48,272 nucleotides of DNA from Bacteroidota bacterium. Its GTDB lineage: Bacteria > Bacteroidota > Bacteroidia > Bacteroidales > JAAUTT01. Below the pieces are notes generated by a model. The model was given only the letters and a program-made list of their open reading frames with translations, was not told the origin of the DNA and did not search any database. The DNA lies in the NCBI GenBank assembly GCA_020048915.1, contig JAIFLU010000066.1, positions 1-48,272 of the forward strand, given 5' to 3'. Below, piece by piece: positions 17,014-25,865 of the stretch (position 1 is its first letter; the number at the start of each line of letters is the position of its first letter). The translations under genes were made by a program, and so were the position numbers.

Positions 17014-17769
17014 CTATGGCATTATAAAGCTAAAAACGGTGGAGTGTTTTGATGGAATGATGGAAGAAAAAATCTTCACTCCATATTTGGGATTAAAGTA
17101 TCCATAGTATTCACCTGCATAGGGGTATAGAATGCAATATACCTTAGTTCCGGTTATAAAAGGCATCCTGTTAACATATATCAGAAATTTAGTATTATCA
17201 CTTGTCATGTTTACATGAACGCTTTGGTATTTATTATAAGCTACATCAGGGCGACTGCTTAAAAACATTACCAGGGGGGAATTATGTTCTCCAATAGTGA
17301 AAGAAATAATACTTTTATTCTGGCTATCGGGCTCATCCTGCATGATGGAAAGCGGAACCGTAGCATAAGGATTTTGTTTGTATAGATCGAAATAACCGGC
17401 ATAAACTGTATCGTTTTCAAATATTTTTAAGCTATATGCTTCGACAGTGCCATATCCTTTTTTAGAGACGCTTACCCTATAGGTACCATTCCCAAGGCCT
17501 TCAAATTTAAATGAGGCATAATAATTTTCGTAAGATACAGACGTAGACTTCTCTCCGTATGGGCCATAGGCTTTTACAACTATATCTGAATACTTATTTT
17601 CTTCATTATCAGATTCAAAGGCATTTATATTAACCCGACCCGTTATTACTCCTTTAGTGTATAACGGTTCAGGAGTTTCCTTTTTACAGGAAATCAGCAG
17701 GGTTAAAAATATCCCAACAATAATGGGATACTTATTCAGATACCGTAAACGAATAAATAGCTGATTCAT
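17014..17769 (-). CDS. Lipoprotein with carboxypeptidase-regulatory-like domain (tandem copy 2)
   Basis: The 251-residue product has a lipoprotein signal ending in LLISC and begins its mature part with charged residues (KKETPEPLYTKG). VITGRVNINAFE and FKFEGLGNGTYRVSVSKKGYG mark the carboxypeptidase-regulatory-like beta-domain. The remaining ~120 residues (VPLSIMQDEPDS onward) have no recognised motif. Its start lies 38 bp inside the preceding gene, which supports translational coupling. Signal, regulatory-like domain and an unrecognised second half match both neighbours in order and length, pointing to tandem duplication followed by strong divergence. Confidence 0.75.
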   Translation of the reverse strand: MNQLFIRLRYLNKYPIIVGIFLTLLISCKKETPEPLYTKGVITGRVNINAFESDNEENKYSDIVVKAYGPYGEKSTSVSYENYYASFKFEGLGNGTYRVSVSKKGYGTVEAYSLKIFENDTVYAGYFDLYKQNPYATVPLSIMQDEPDSQNKSIISFTIGEHNSPLVMFLSSRPDVAYNKYQSVHVNMTSDNTKFLIYVNRMPFITGTKVYCILYPYAGEYYGYFNPKYGVKIFSSIIPSKHSTVFSFIMP

Positions 17770-18508
17770 CGCCTAAATTAGGTATTATTATTTGATGTGA
17801 AATTGGATCTTCGTATGAACTGATACCATATAAATAGGCATCAAACATGGTTGTAAAATCGCCAGGTTGAGCAAATGCACAAGCCTTAAAGTATATTTTT
17901 GTGCCTGCCGGAATAGGATTAGTTGAGTTGATTATCCAGGACCCGGTATACTCACCTATGGATGGATTATAAACACTCAGGCTATTTGCCCATTGTGCCG
18001 TTTGTTGGGTAAAATTGGGGTTAGTAGAATAAAACACTCTTAGAGATACATTAGCAGGGGGAAATAATGTATTAAAAAGAAAACTTGCCCGAATTGTTTT
18101 ATTTTCAATTTTCAAATCGACTATTTTGATGGAAGATTTTTGAACCAGAAGTACGGCACTTGTTGATTTAAAATCGAAAAGGGCAGTGGGTTCTCCTCCC
18201 AAATGTTTAATGCCGTATTGTATTAAAGCACCAAATCCTTCTTTTTCGTATTTAATTAAATACGTTCCATTGATTACCCCTTTTAGCTCGTATTTGCCAA
18301 AATAATCCGAAATTGCTTGGTACTTCTTATTCAGTCCAATGGCTGTTATTTTTACTCCGCTGTGTATAGTAAAAAGCTTTCCATATTCATCAAATGTAAA
18401 AACGGAACCAAGGATGTCTCCTTTTAAATTGGGACTGTATTCGTCTTTATTACAGCTTACAAATAAAACGAATAAAAAACAAAATAGGGTTAGTTGTATA
18501 TGTTTCAT
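17732..18508 (-). CDS. Lipoprotein with carboxypeptidase-regulatory-like domain (tandem copy 1)
   Basis: The frame is open to 18541, but the lipoprotein signal MKHIQLTLFCFLFVLFVSC fits best from the ATG at 18508; 18517 is an alternative. LKGDILGSVFTFDEYGK and FGKYELKGVINGTYLIKYEKEGFG show the regulatory-like domain. The second half contains ANVSLRVFYSTNPNFTQQTAQW and may be a further beta-domain, not recognised. It is the first gene of the three-gene lipoprotein cluster. The 535-bp spacer upstream contains a palindromic repeat element but no consensus promoter that I could find. Function is unknown. Confidence 0.75.
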   Translation of the reverse strand: MKHIQLTLFCFLFVLFVSCNKDEYSPNLKGDILGSVFTFDEYGKLFTIHSGVKITAIGLNKKYQAISDYFGKYELKGVINGTYLIKYEKEGFGALIQYGIKHLGGEPTALFDFKSTSAVLLVQKSSIKIVDLKIENKTIRASFLFNTLFPPANVSLRVFYSTNPNFTQQTAQWANSLSVYNPSIGEYTGSWIINSTNPIPAGTKIYFKACAFAQPGDFTTMFDAYLYGISSYEDPISHQIIIPNLGDESAIYSFTVSE

Positions 18509-18669
18509 GCGGTTCATAAGACCAAAGTAAAAAACAAACAAATAGAATGCAAATATTTAAGCAATAATTATATAGGAAGGGAATTATCATAGATTGAAAT
18601 GATAACCAATAGACCCATGAGCGGAAGCAGACAATTCTTATTTCATACGTAAACACTGTTGTCAGGCAA

Positions 18670-18830
18670 AAACAGGTCGCCGCTATGCGGCTTAGAGCCA
18701 TTTGTTGCATTAGTTTGTCTACAAACAGTTCGCAGCTACGCAGCTTTTTTTAGTCGCGTAGCGACGTCCTGTTTGTAGTAAAAATATTTAATCGTCAAAA
18801 ATAAGCCCCCCGCGGGGCGACCTGTTTGTA
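18670..18830 (+). repeat. 160-bp palindromic repeat element with nested hairpins
   Basis: Outer arms are AAACAGGTCGC (18670-18680) and GCGACCTGTTT (18817-18827). An inner pair is CTACAAACAG (18719-18728) and CTGTTTGTAG (18769-18778). All four arms carry the same ACAGG/CTGT core. Small GC hairpins lie at 18679-18691 (GCCGC-TAT-GCGGC), 18753-18765 (GTCGC-GTA-GCGAC) and 18805-18818 (GCCCC-CCGC-GGGGC). It is a different sequence family from the element at 4329-4508 but built the same way. The rest of the spacer 18542-19076 is AT-rich, with nothing convincing. Confidence 0.75.
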
Positions 18831-19076
18831 ATCCGTTATATTACAACTTTTGTAAGAATTAACAACTTTTTACCGGACAACAATGATTCTTAAACATTTT
18901 ATGCGTATAAAATATTTAGCTCCTGAAGAAGCCGATATTTGTCCTTTAAATTTCAAAAAAATTGGTTTAAAAATGATTTATGTTAAGTTCTACACTATAA
19001 TTTGATGCTCGCTACCCTGAACAACCTGCCTATATCCCAATAACCAGAAATAAAACCAAGTGAAGTATTCTCAGAT

Positions 19077-20885
19077 TTAATTCTTTTGTTTTTGGGTGTT
19101 CTCTTTTTGCTGAGCCGAAATTAGAATTACCCAATCTTTTTTTGGATCGGAGGGAGGATTGCCCGGCGAAAATACCCCTGGTCCCTTAATCGCTTTTAAT
19201 GACCCATCGGTGAGAGCACCTCCCGACCGGGGATTATACCATTTAATCTGATATCTTCCTTCGGGAATTTGAATAGTTGCCTGGTCTCCGGCGGGTAAAT
19301 AGATCGCATATTTTTCGCCTGGAATAGCAAAACAAAGGTTGTTTTTCCCGGTTACCAAATGATCGGTATTTTTCATCCGCCAAAAAGGAAGATACTTTTG
19401 AAAGAAACTAACGGCATAACTTGTTTGATCCCACATAGCTGCCCACATAGCGAAGTCTTCAGTTGTTAAGTCAAGTCGGCCAAAATACCACTCAACTCCT
19501 GCACCACCAGCCATAAGTGTTGGCCATAAAACTTCAGTACGAATTGTATCATGTTTTATATCTCGACTATCCGGGAATACTCCCGTATGCCAGGGGCCAA
19601 TTTCATCCATATTTACTACCCATTGCCGGTTCGAATCTGCCGAAAGCTTTATCCAGTTTTTTACTGTTTGATATACATCTTTTGGTCGGTCTACCTGAAG
19701 GGAAGCACCATCAAGGTATTTAAATCCCAACAAGGGCGCTAATCGGTTCGTACGTTCCGGATCTGATGGTAAGGTATGCATTGCAATGAATGAAGGATAG
19801 GGGTTAATTTTTTTCAGGTATTCCAATCCTGTTTTGCGTTGGGCTATCGATTGACCTAGGTTATCGTACCAGGGAGCCGGGCCATTTTCTTCCCCGAAAT
19901 TCCAGGTTACAGCCAAGTGATGACCAAACCTTGCAACCATTTCGCGGTAGAAAAGTTTTCGCTGAGTTTGGAGGAAACCTGCATCCAACAACAATTGGTT
20001 TTCATTTTCGGAGAGTACTATATGCAACATTATACCGAGCCGATCCATATGCGAAAAAACGATTTCCCATTGATCGAGTTTGCTGCAATCGAAGCGGTAC
20101 CTTTCATCAATATCGGCCCATGGAAAAACATCATTTCCATCTCCCTGAACATTCATAACGAGAAAATAGACCGAATTAACTCCTTTTGAGGACAAATAGT
20201 TGAGGGCTCCAATTATTCCTTTTCCCTTATCACCATGCCATATCGGATCTCCAGTTTTCCAATCACCAATGTGTTTCTCATATTTATGCTTAGGGGGTGT
20301 ATTATCGAATTCGCTGTAGGCGAGAAAATTTTCAGGGCTATCCGCTCCGCCTTTTAAAAAGTATTGACCGGTTTCGATAAATTTGAGATACCGTTCACCG
20401 GTGGTAATTAATCGCCCTTTCGATCGGAAATCAGGAGACTTCTTATCAGATGAAGCTACCCAAAACGAACCGTTTAGACCATCGGGAGAAATGGGTTTGC
20501 CATCACTAGTTTTTTCGTTTATGGCAATGTTTGGGCCGCTAAGAAAAGAGACTGTATATTTCCAGGTACCGGTGTCGTCGGGAACAAAGTTGACCTGCCA
20601 TTTATTTCCGGCTTTCGCTCCGGTTTCCGAAGAATTGCCATCTGATGCAAAGAATCCGGGAATCTTGTAGCTTTTGATACCATTTGAAAAAGTAACTTCT
20701 AACCGATAGTCTAAAAAAGGATTTGGCCTGAAATCAGTTTCGCTGCAAGTTGGTCCTTCAAACAATAAATGAATGGTATGCCATTTTTTAAGTTCACCTT
20801 TTACGACTATATTATTCTTAGTTTGGCCAATTCCAGAAGTTGAAATCGCAAAAATTAACAATAGGGAATAAAAAATGGTTTTCAT
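19077..20885 (-). CDS. Secreted DUF5060-domain glycoside hydrolase with C-terminal collagen-binding-type domain
   Basis: The 602-residue product has a Sec signal (YSLLLIFAISTSGIGQ) and a DUF5060 beta-sandwich (about 32-115; HTIHLLFEGP, VPDDTGTWKYTVSF). A TIM barrel follows with ALNYLSSKGVNSVYFLVMN and LHIVLSENENQ. Likely catalytic carboxylates are Glu332 or Glu333 in WNFGEENGP and Glu428 in VVNMDEIGPW. The C-terminal putative collagen-binding domain has WYNPRSGG and KKDWVILI. The same C-terminal type remains in the pseudogene at 15952-16131. It is the last gene of the PUL 1 direction, 137 bp after the TIM-barrel gene, and may or may not be co-transcribed. Substrate unknown. Confidence 0.82.
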   Translation of the reverse strand: MKTIFYSLLLIFAISTSGIGQTKNNIVVKGELKKWHTIHLLFEGPTCSETDFRPNPFLDYRLEVTFSNGIKSYKIPGFFASDGNSSETGAKAGNKWQVNFVPDDTGTWKYTVSFLSGPNIAINEKTSDGKPISPDGLNGSFWVASSDKKSPDFRSKGRLITTGERYLKFIETGQYFLKGGADSPENFLAYSEFDNTPPKHKYEKHIGDWKTGDPIWHGDKGKGIIGALNYLSSKGVNSVYFLVMNVQGDGNDVFPWADIDERYRFDCSKLDQWEIVFSHMDRLGIMLHIVLSENENQLLLDAGFLQTQRKLFYREMVARFGHHLAVTWNFGEENGPAPWYDNLGQSIAQRKTGLEYLKKINPYPSFIAMHTLPSDPERTNRLAPLLGFKYLDGASLQVDRPKDVYQTVKNWIKLSADSNRQWVVNMDEIGPWHTGVFPDSRDIKHDTIRTEVLWPTLMAGGAGVEWYFGRLDLTTEDFAMWAAMWDQTSYAVSFFQKYLPFWRMKNTDHLVTGKNNLCFAIPGEKYAIYLPAGDQATIQIPEGRYQIKWYNPRSGGALTDGSLKAIKGPGVFSPGNPPSDPKKDWVILISAQQKENTQKQKN

Positions 20886-21022
20886 AGTTGGTATTCGTAT
20901 TGGTTAAAATGGAGTTACAATTTTTTGAATAGAAATTTTATGGTACCTAGAACAGACTCCAATTGCCTGAATAATATGCTTTATCGATTTTTTGACCAAT
21001 CTTGCTGTCATTAACAAGTGCG

Positions 21023-21874
21023 TTAGTATTTTAGCCCTTTTAAATATTCAATGGTTTTCGGCACTTGTAAATAGTAAACCGGGCTTTCGTCTTCAATATA
21101 ATAATGTTTGATACCGGCTTTTTTTGCTGCTTTTAGAATAGCTGGGATGTCAAGTTGTCCTGTGCCCAGGGCAACATCGTTTTCAACGGCTGTGCCTCCC
21201 GAAAGATTGCCGGTAATACCTTTTCGCAAATCTTTGAGGTGCATTAATTTAAACCGTTTACCGTATTTAAGGATCAGCTGGGCTGGATCAGCGCCGGGGA
21301 AGAATGTCCATAAAATATCAATTTCGAAGCTTACATACCTGGGATTTGTGTTTTGAACAATGTAATCGAAAAAAGTTCCGTTTTGGTATGGATAAAATTC
21401 ATAACCATGATTGTGATAACAAAAAATAATACCAAACTCATCTTTTAGGATTTTCCCGGCTTTGTTGAAGTCTTCCACAGTTTTTTTGGCTATTTCGAGG
21501 GTAAAGGGAGCTTGATGAGGAATCCATGCAACCCGTACAAACTTTGCACCCAGGGTTTTGGCGTTCTCGCCCACCTCGCGGGTTTTGGTGGTCAAATCGG
21601 GATAACTTACTCCAAACGAAGAGCAAATCATGCCCCGTTCGTCGAGCATTTTTCGGATATCGGTAGCTTTCTTTCCGAATAAATTCGAAAACTCCATGTC
21701 TTTAATGCCCAATGCTTTTATAGTATCGAGTGTTGCTGCAACATCTTTCTGGAAACTATTCCGGTAAGTATACGAAACCATTCCCGGCATCTGAGGAAAA
21801 AGGGGTTTGTTTTGGGCACTCAGGGCGCCATTAACCAATAAGGAAAAAAATAGGATGTTTATCAGGTTTTTCAT
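21023..21874 (-). CDS. Exported xylose-isomerase-like TIM-barrel protein (sugar isomerase/epimerase or lyase)
   Basis: The 283-residue product has a Sec signal (ILFFSLLVNGALSAQ), unusual for a family named after cytoplasmic isomerases. The barrel keeps the metal-site pattern: Glu in MEFSN, CYHNHGYEF, FEIDILW, LMHLKDL and a C-terminal IEDESP. Relatives next to exported Gfo/Idh/MocA proteins in Bacteroides act on 3-keto-sugars made in the periplasm, some as 3-keto-glycoside lyases. Its upstream neighbour here is exactly such an oxidoreductase (22053-23369), but a terminator-like hairpin separates them. The reaction is inferred from family and context only. Confidence 0.82.
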   Translation of the reverse strand: MKNLINILFFSLLVNGALSAQNKPLFPQMPGMVSYTYRNSFQKDVAATLDTIKALGIKDMEFSNLFGKKATDIRKMLDERGMICSSFGVSYPDLTTKTREVGENAKTLGAKFVRVAWIPHQAPFTLEIAKKTVEDFNKAGKILKDEFGIIFCYHNHGYEFYPYQNGTFFDYIVQNTNPRYVSFEIDILWTFFPGADPAQLILKYGKRFKLMHLKDLRKGITGNLSGGTAVENDVALGTGQLDIPAILKAAKKAGIKHYYIEDESPVYYLQVPKTIEYLKGLKY

Positions 21875-21987
21875 GTATGCATCTTTAAGGATCGAAAAAT
21901 AAAATAAATTTTAAAATATGAAGGTATACAAAAGATGGAGTATAGACGGTAGATGTCATCAGTTACTTGGGTGACTATTTTGGCGAT

Positions 21988-22021
21988 AAACCAGGCGTAA
22001 TCTGACGACTACGCCTGGTTT
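21988..22021 (-). terminator. Strong hairpin after the Gfo/Idh/MocA gene
   Basis: AAACCAGGCGTA (21988-21999) and TACGCCTGGTTT (22010-22021) form a perfect 12-bp stem with a 10-base loop, 31 bp past the stop of the gene at 22053-23369. On the minus strand the stem is followed by TTTATCG, a short U-run. It probably ends most PUL 1 transcripts before the TIM-barrel gene. Confidence 0.65.
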
Positions 22022-22052
22022 ATAATTAGCAAACAACTGCAGCGATTAATAC

Positions 22053-23369
22053 TTAAAGCTTCATTTCCCAACCTTTTTCATAACTCCGTCTCCATAATTT
22101 TTCGGCTTCGTTGTTTCCTAAAATGTGCCCGTTTTTTGGATCACAATGCAAGGTAGTGCCTGTTCGTTGGGCTATATTTGCCAAATGACAAAGAATTACG
22201 CTTTTGTGACCTTCGGTAATAGGTGCAGTAACCTTGGCGCTGCCACGAATGCTTTCCACAAAATTATTAAGGTGGAATAAGTCTGCATCTCCGCTTGCGC
22301 TCACTGTGTTGTTGGGGTCGACTTTCTGATCGGGCTTTATTTCTTTAACCAGTTTGTTCGAAGAATCATAAACTTTGTAATCTCCTCCACCGGTATTTAC
22401 CAACGTACCTTTATCTCCATAAATAATAAAGCCTCTGCCGCTTCCTTCAATAGGAAAAGAGTTGCAACTGCGACCTTCCCAGGTAATGGTTTTTTTATCG
22501 CCAAACTCGAAGGAGGCAATTTGGGTATCTGGTGTTTCCCAATCGTCCTTAAAGGCATAGCGACCACCAGCTGAGGTTACTTTTGATGGGAAGTCTAATC
22601 CCATAAACCAGCGGCAGCAATCAATTTCGTGGTTTCCATTATTGCAAGATTCGCCGGTACCCCAATGCCAAAACCAGTGCCAGTTGTAGTGTACCAGATT
22701 GTCTTTATAGTCTCTGCGGGGTGCAGGTCCCTGCCATAAATTAAAGTCCAGGGTGGAAGGAACAGGAATGACTTTTCCCACTCCAATGGATTTCCGTGAA
22801 TTGGTATACCATGTTTTTCCCAAATATGGATTACCAATCAGACCATCCCGCACTTCTTTTACTGCCGCAATTAGTGTCGGAAATGACCGCCGTTGGCTAC
22901 CTACCTGAATAAGCTTACCATATTTTGCCTGTGCTTCGATCAGCATTTCGCTTTCGTATGGATTATGGCTGCATGGTTTTTCGACATACACATGCTTGCC
23001 ATTTGACACACCAAGCAATGCTGCCGGTGCATGCCAGTGGTCGGGCGCAGCAATAACCAGTGCATCGAAATCAGTTTTTGCCACCAACTTTCGGATATCT
23101 TTTTCGACTGTAGGTTTGCGAGAGGCATCTTTTACTGCATCCAGGCCTTTTTTTATTGCTCCGTCTTCAACATCACAGAGGTAAGCAACTTCCACTCCCG
23201 GAATTTGTGAAAACTTTTGAGCATGGTAAGCCCCGCGGCTATTTACTCCCATTACTGCAACAATTACTTTATTGCTGGGGGCATTTTTCCCAAATACTGG
23301 AAAATTTAGAATTGTTAGTCCCCCTGCTGTAGCCAGCGAAGATTTTTTTATAAATGATCTACGTTCCAT
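22053..23369 (-). CDS. Tat-exported Gfo/Idh/MocA-family oxidoreductase
   Basis: A twin-arginine signal (MERRSFIKKSSLATAGG) marks export in folded form, presumably with bound NAD(P). The N-terminal Rossmann fold begins VIVAVMGVNSRGAYHA (a GxNxxG-type dinucleotide loop) and carries the EKPCSHNPYE motif, whose Lys is catalytic in the family. The C-terminal alpha/beta domain contains HWFWHWGTGESCNNGNHEIDCCRW, conserved in the secreted Bacteroidota branch. These enzymes oxidise or reduce sugar hydroxyls, often at C3, with tightly bound cofactor. It lies between the GH5 gene and the exported TIM-barrel gene. A role in periplasmic 3-keto-sugar chemistry is an inference from this pairing. Confidence 0.87.
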   Translation of the reverse strand: MERRSFIKKSSLATAGGLTILNFPVFGKNAPSNKVIVAVMGVNSRGAYHAQKFSQIPGVEVAYLCDVEDGAIKKGLDAVKDASRKPTVEKDIRKLVAKTDFDALVIAAPDHWHAPAALLGVSNGKHVYVEKPCSHNPYESEMLIEAQAKYGKLIQVGSQRRSFPTLIAAVKEVRDGLIGNPYLGKTWYTNSRKSIGVGKVIPVPSTLDFNLWQGPAPRRDYKDNLVHYNWHWFWHWGTGESCNNGNHEIDCCRWFMGLDFPSKVTSAGGRYAFKDDWETPDTQIASFEFGDKKTITWEGRSCNSFPIEGSGRGFIIYGDKGTLVNTGGGDYKVYDSSNKLVKEIKPDQKVDPNNTVSASGDADLFHLNNFVESIRGSAKVTAPITEGHKSVILCHLANIAQRTGTTLHCDPKNGHILGNNEAEKLWRRSYEKGWEMKL

Positions 23370-23507
23370 ATTGTAATAAATTTAATCTTATTTAAAAATA
23401 TAGTTAGATAGTTAGAAGGCAACAATTAGGTGTTGACCTAATTCATTTTTATTTCACAAAAAAGGCATTTATGTTTTTTAGACGATAGGATAAAAGCATT
23501 CGCAAAA

Positions 23508-25013
23508 TCATTTCTGTACTTTTACAATTTGAGAATAATTAGTTGATCCAGCTACATTCTCGCCTTTAATCCGGTAGAAATATAGTTTTCCTGTTTCAGC
23601 TGATTCATCTGTATAAAGTGTTAATGGTTCCGAAGCTTCTGGAGAAGGTTCGAATTTTATCACATCTGCCAGTACCGAATCTTCGAGGCCGGTCGCAATT
23701 ATTTTCCAGGGGCCATTGAATGTTTCGGAACGTTCGATGGAGTAAAAGGCTGCGCCTGCTGATCCTCGCCAGGTAAAGCCATCATTCTTTAGCAGAAGTA
23801 TCGGTTCGGGAGCCGGTTTTTCAATTTCAGGGGCTGGAATTCCGCGAATGAGGTATGATTCTTTCCTTAGTAAATCGAGCAAACGAACCTCGTCGTAAAC
23901 AAAGCCTGCTGAGAATCCTGGAACATGAAATGAATTGACAGGAGTACCACCCTCGTTGTGATAATACCACCCGCCATCGCGCCGGTGACTGCGTATACTC
24001 CAGAGTAATCCGCCAACAATATTGGTTTCCCTGATGGTTTGCATCAATTCCCGAAGGTTTTCAGTCGAACCAAGTCCAAACTCATCAATCATCAATGGCT
24101 TTTTGCCTTTGCACTGTTTGTAAGATTCGAGGGCAAACGGCGCCAGTCTCGACGGCCGCCCAGCCATTTTATTCCAATATTCGTATAAATGATCGCTGAT
24201 AATATCAATGTTTGGATCGGCAATCAACTTGTCACGATCAGCTCCACCAGCTTCCATCACCAGATGATTTGGATCAATTTTCTTGATATAATCCGCCATC
24301 TCCAGACTCCAACCGAGAATTTTTGGCGACCAATCATCATATTTTAAACCCCGGTCACCTGGATAACTTCCAAATTCATTGCCCAGTTGCCAGGCCAAGA
24401 TAGCGGGATCGTCTTTATACAAGATTCCATTTATGGTATTTTTACGGTTTAAAATAAAGGTAAGAAAGTGTTTGAAGTCTTCTTTTTGCTCAGGGTCGGT
24501 CCAAAAAGCACCCTTGGGTTTTCCGGCAATAGCCGAAAATTCGTCGACACCCCGAATTCCACCAAACGTTTGAGAAGCAATAAAAGGGATAATCAGGCGA
24601 ACATCGTATTCATGACTTAACGCAATAACCCGGTCGAGACACTGAAAAGCTTCTTCGTTATATTGCCTGCGCGCGGTGATATACACAGGCATATTTTTAT
24701 CATCCGGAGAATATACCGATAGCGAGAAGGTTCGGGTTGCCCTACCACCAATACGTCTGATTCCATCGAGAATATCCCTGATTTCGAATTCGTCTGGAAA
24801 CCGGTTGGTAAGGTCGACTCGTATTTGAGATTCGTTTTGCTGAATATTTGGAGCTGCCAATCCCATAAAACGAAAGAGCTTGTCGCCTTCAAAGAGTTGA
24901 TCGCCTTTTCGGATTATAATTGGCCAATGATTTTTGTCGGGAACAACTTGTGCAGGAAGCTGGTTCTCAATAATGTTTAAAAGAATCAAAAGGAATAGGA
25001 TCGCTTTATTCAT
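23508..25013 (-). CDS. Secreted GH5-like endo-beta-mannanase
   Basis: The 501-residue product has a Sec signal (AILFLLILLNIIENQLPAQ). A clan GH-A barrel follows with the acid/base Glu213 in AWQLGNEFGS, the HLYEYW motif (His275, Tyr277) and the nucleophile Glu311 in MIDEFGLGS. The pattern and the long FRFMGLAAPNI opening resemble GH5_7 and related mannanases. Residues about 395-500 form a fibronectin-III-like beta-domain (FYSIERSETFNGPWKIIATGL, YFYRIKGENVAGS). It would cut beta-mannan backbone outside the inner membrane. It is 40 bp downstream of the CBM6-like gene in the PUL 1 transcript. Other GH5 or unclassified GH-A activities cannot be excluded. Confidence 0.83.
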   Translation of the reverse strand: MNKAILFLLILLNIIENQLPAQVVPDKNHWPIIIRKGDQLFEGDKLFRFMGLAAPNIQQNESQIRVDLTNRFPDEFEIRDILDGIRRIGGRATRTFSLSVYSPDDKNMPVYITARRQYNEEAFQCLDRVIALSHEYDVRLIIPFIASQTFGGIRGVDEFSAIAGKPKGAFWTDPEQKEDFKHFLTFILNRKNTINGILYKDDPAILAWQLGNEFGSYPGDRGLKYDDWSPKILGWSLEMADYIKKIDPNHLVMEAGGADRDKLIADPNIDIISDHLYEYWNKMAGRPSRLAPFALESYKQCKGKKPLMIDEFGLGSTENLRELMQTIRETNIVGGLLWSIRSHRRDGGWYYHNEGGTPVNSFHVPGFSAGFVYDEVRLLDLLRKESYLIRGIPAPEIEKPAPEPILLLKNDGFTWRGSAGAAFYSIERSETFNGPWKIIATGLEDSVLADVIKFEPSPEASEPLTLYTDESAETGKLYFYRIKGENVAGSTNYSQIVKVQK

Positions 25014-25053
25014 GTCAGCAAAATTTTATATAATACATCATCAACTCTCCGGT

Positions 25054-25740
25054 TTACTTTTGTTGAGGGAGCTCTTCCACAAGGAGAAAATCGAGGTACG
25101 CCAGGTTCGAACCTTTATTATATTTTAGTGTAAGAAGATTGAGTCCGCTGGTTGGGAAAATAATTTCGCCAACGGTTGCCTGTGTCCAATAATGCCAATT
25201 ACCTGTATCTTCGGGTAATAGAAGCGATGTAGCTTTTTTGCCGTTTATCCAAAGTTCCGAGCGATTGTCCTTAAATCCATAAGTGCTGATAATTCTATAA
25301 CGACCGGCTTTTTTCACATCAACGGTATAATTGGTCCATTCGCCATCTTCCTCCCAGCCAATATAGAGTTGATTCACCTTGGGATCGACCTTATTGGGGT
25401 GGTTAAAGTCAGCCCAATCTTTGGTATAGGAAATGTCAACCCCTTCATTTTCCCGAAAAAAAGCAATATATGAACTCACTCCAGGTCGATGATGGCCAGT
25501 AGTGTGATTCAGTGCAGAACCTTCATTTTCGGGAGTTATATCATGATAGGCTACCCCTTCTCCTCCAAAATCGTAGTAAGCAAGCTCAACACGACCGGGA
25601 ATAACTTGTGGACCGCTAACGTATACCGAATCGCGAAAAGGTTTTCCAAGGTATCCTTTCGGCAATTGTGCCCGGGTTTGCAACGCACTAAGGCAAAGTA
25701 AGCATCCAAATGTTATTGCTAAAGCTTGTTTGAATTTCAT
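25054..25740 (-). CDS. Secreted CBM6-like carbohydrate-binding protein
   Basis: The 228-residue product has a Sec signal (ITFGCLLCLSALQTRAQ). One beta-jelly roll follows, with VELAYYDFGGEGVAYHD, GVDISYTKDWADF, GEWTNYTVDVKKAGRYRI and LNLLTLKYNKGSNLAYLDFL, which are CBM6-type signposts. No catalytic domain is attached. It probably helps hold glycan close to the GH5 enzyme encoded 40 bp downstream. Free-standing CBM6 proteins are fairly common beside Bacteroidota hydrolases. The 125-bp spacer upstream (25741-25865) shows no obvious promoter, so it is likely part of the PUL 1 transcript. Confidence 0.8.
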   Translation of the reverse strand: MKFKQALAITFGCLLCLSALQTRAQLPKGYLGKPFRDSVYVSGPQVIPGRVELAYYDFGGEGVAYHDITPENEGSALNHTTGHHRPGVSSYIAFFRENEGVDISYTKDWADFNHPNKVDPKVNQLYIGWEEDGEWTNYTVDVKKAGRYRIISTYGFKDNRSELWINGKKATSLLLPEDTGNWHYWTQATVGEIIFPTSGLNLLTLKYNKGSNLAYLDFLLVEELPQQK

Positions 25741-25865
25741 GCGTCTGTTTTTTTATTTGACCATAATTAAGTTAGTGAAAACGTCTTTTAATATCAAAAA
25801 TGACAGATAAATTATGAGAATTATTTTGTTGTTTTTTTAGTATGTAAAATTCAGAGCCCCGGTTT

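Noticed and set aside
18883-19005. 40-residue plus-strand frame in the 535-bp spacer
   Set aside because: Composition is dictated by AT-richness, with no promoter and no recognisable motif.
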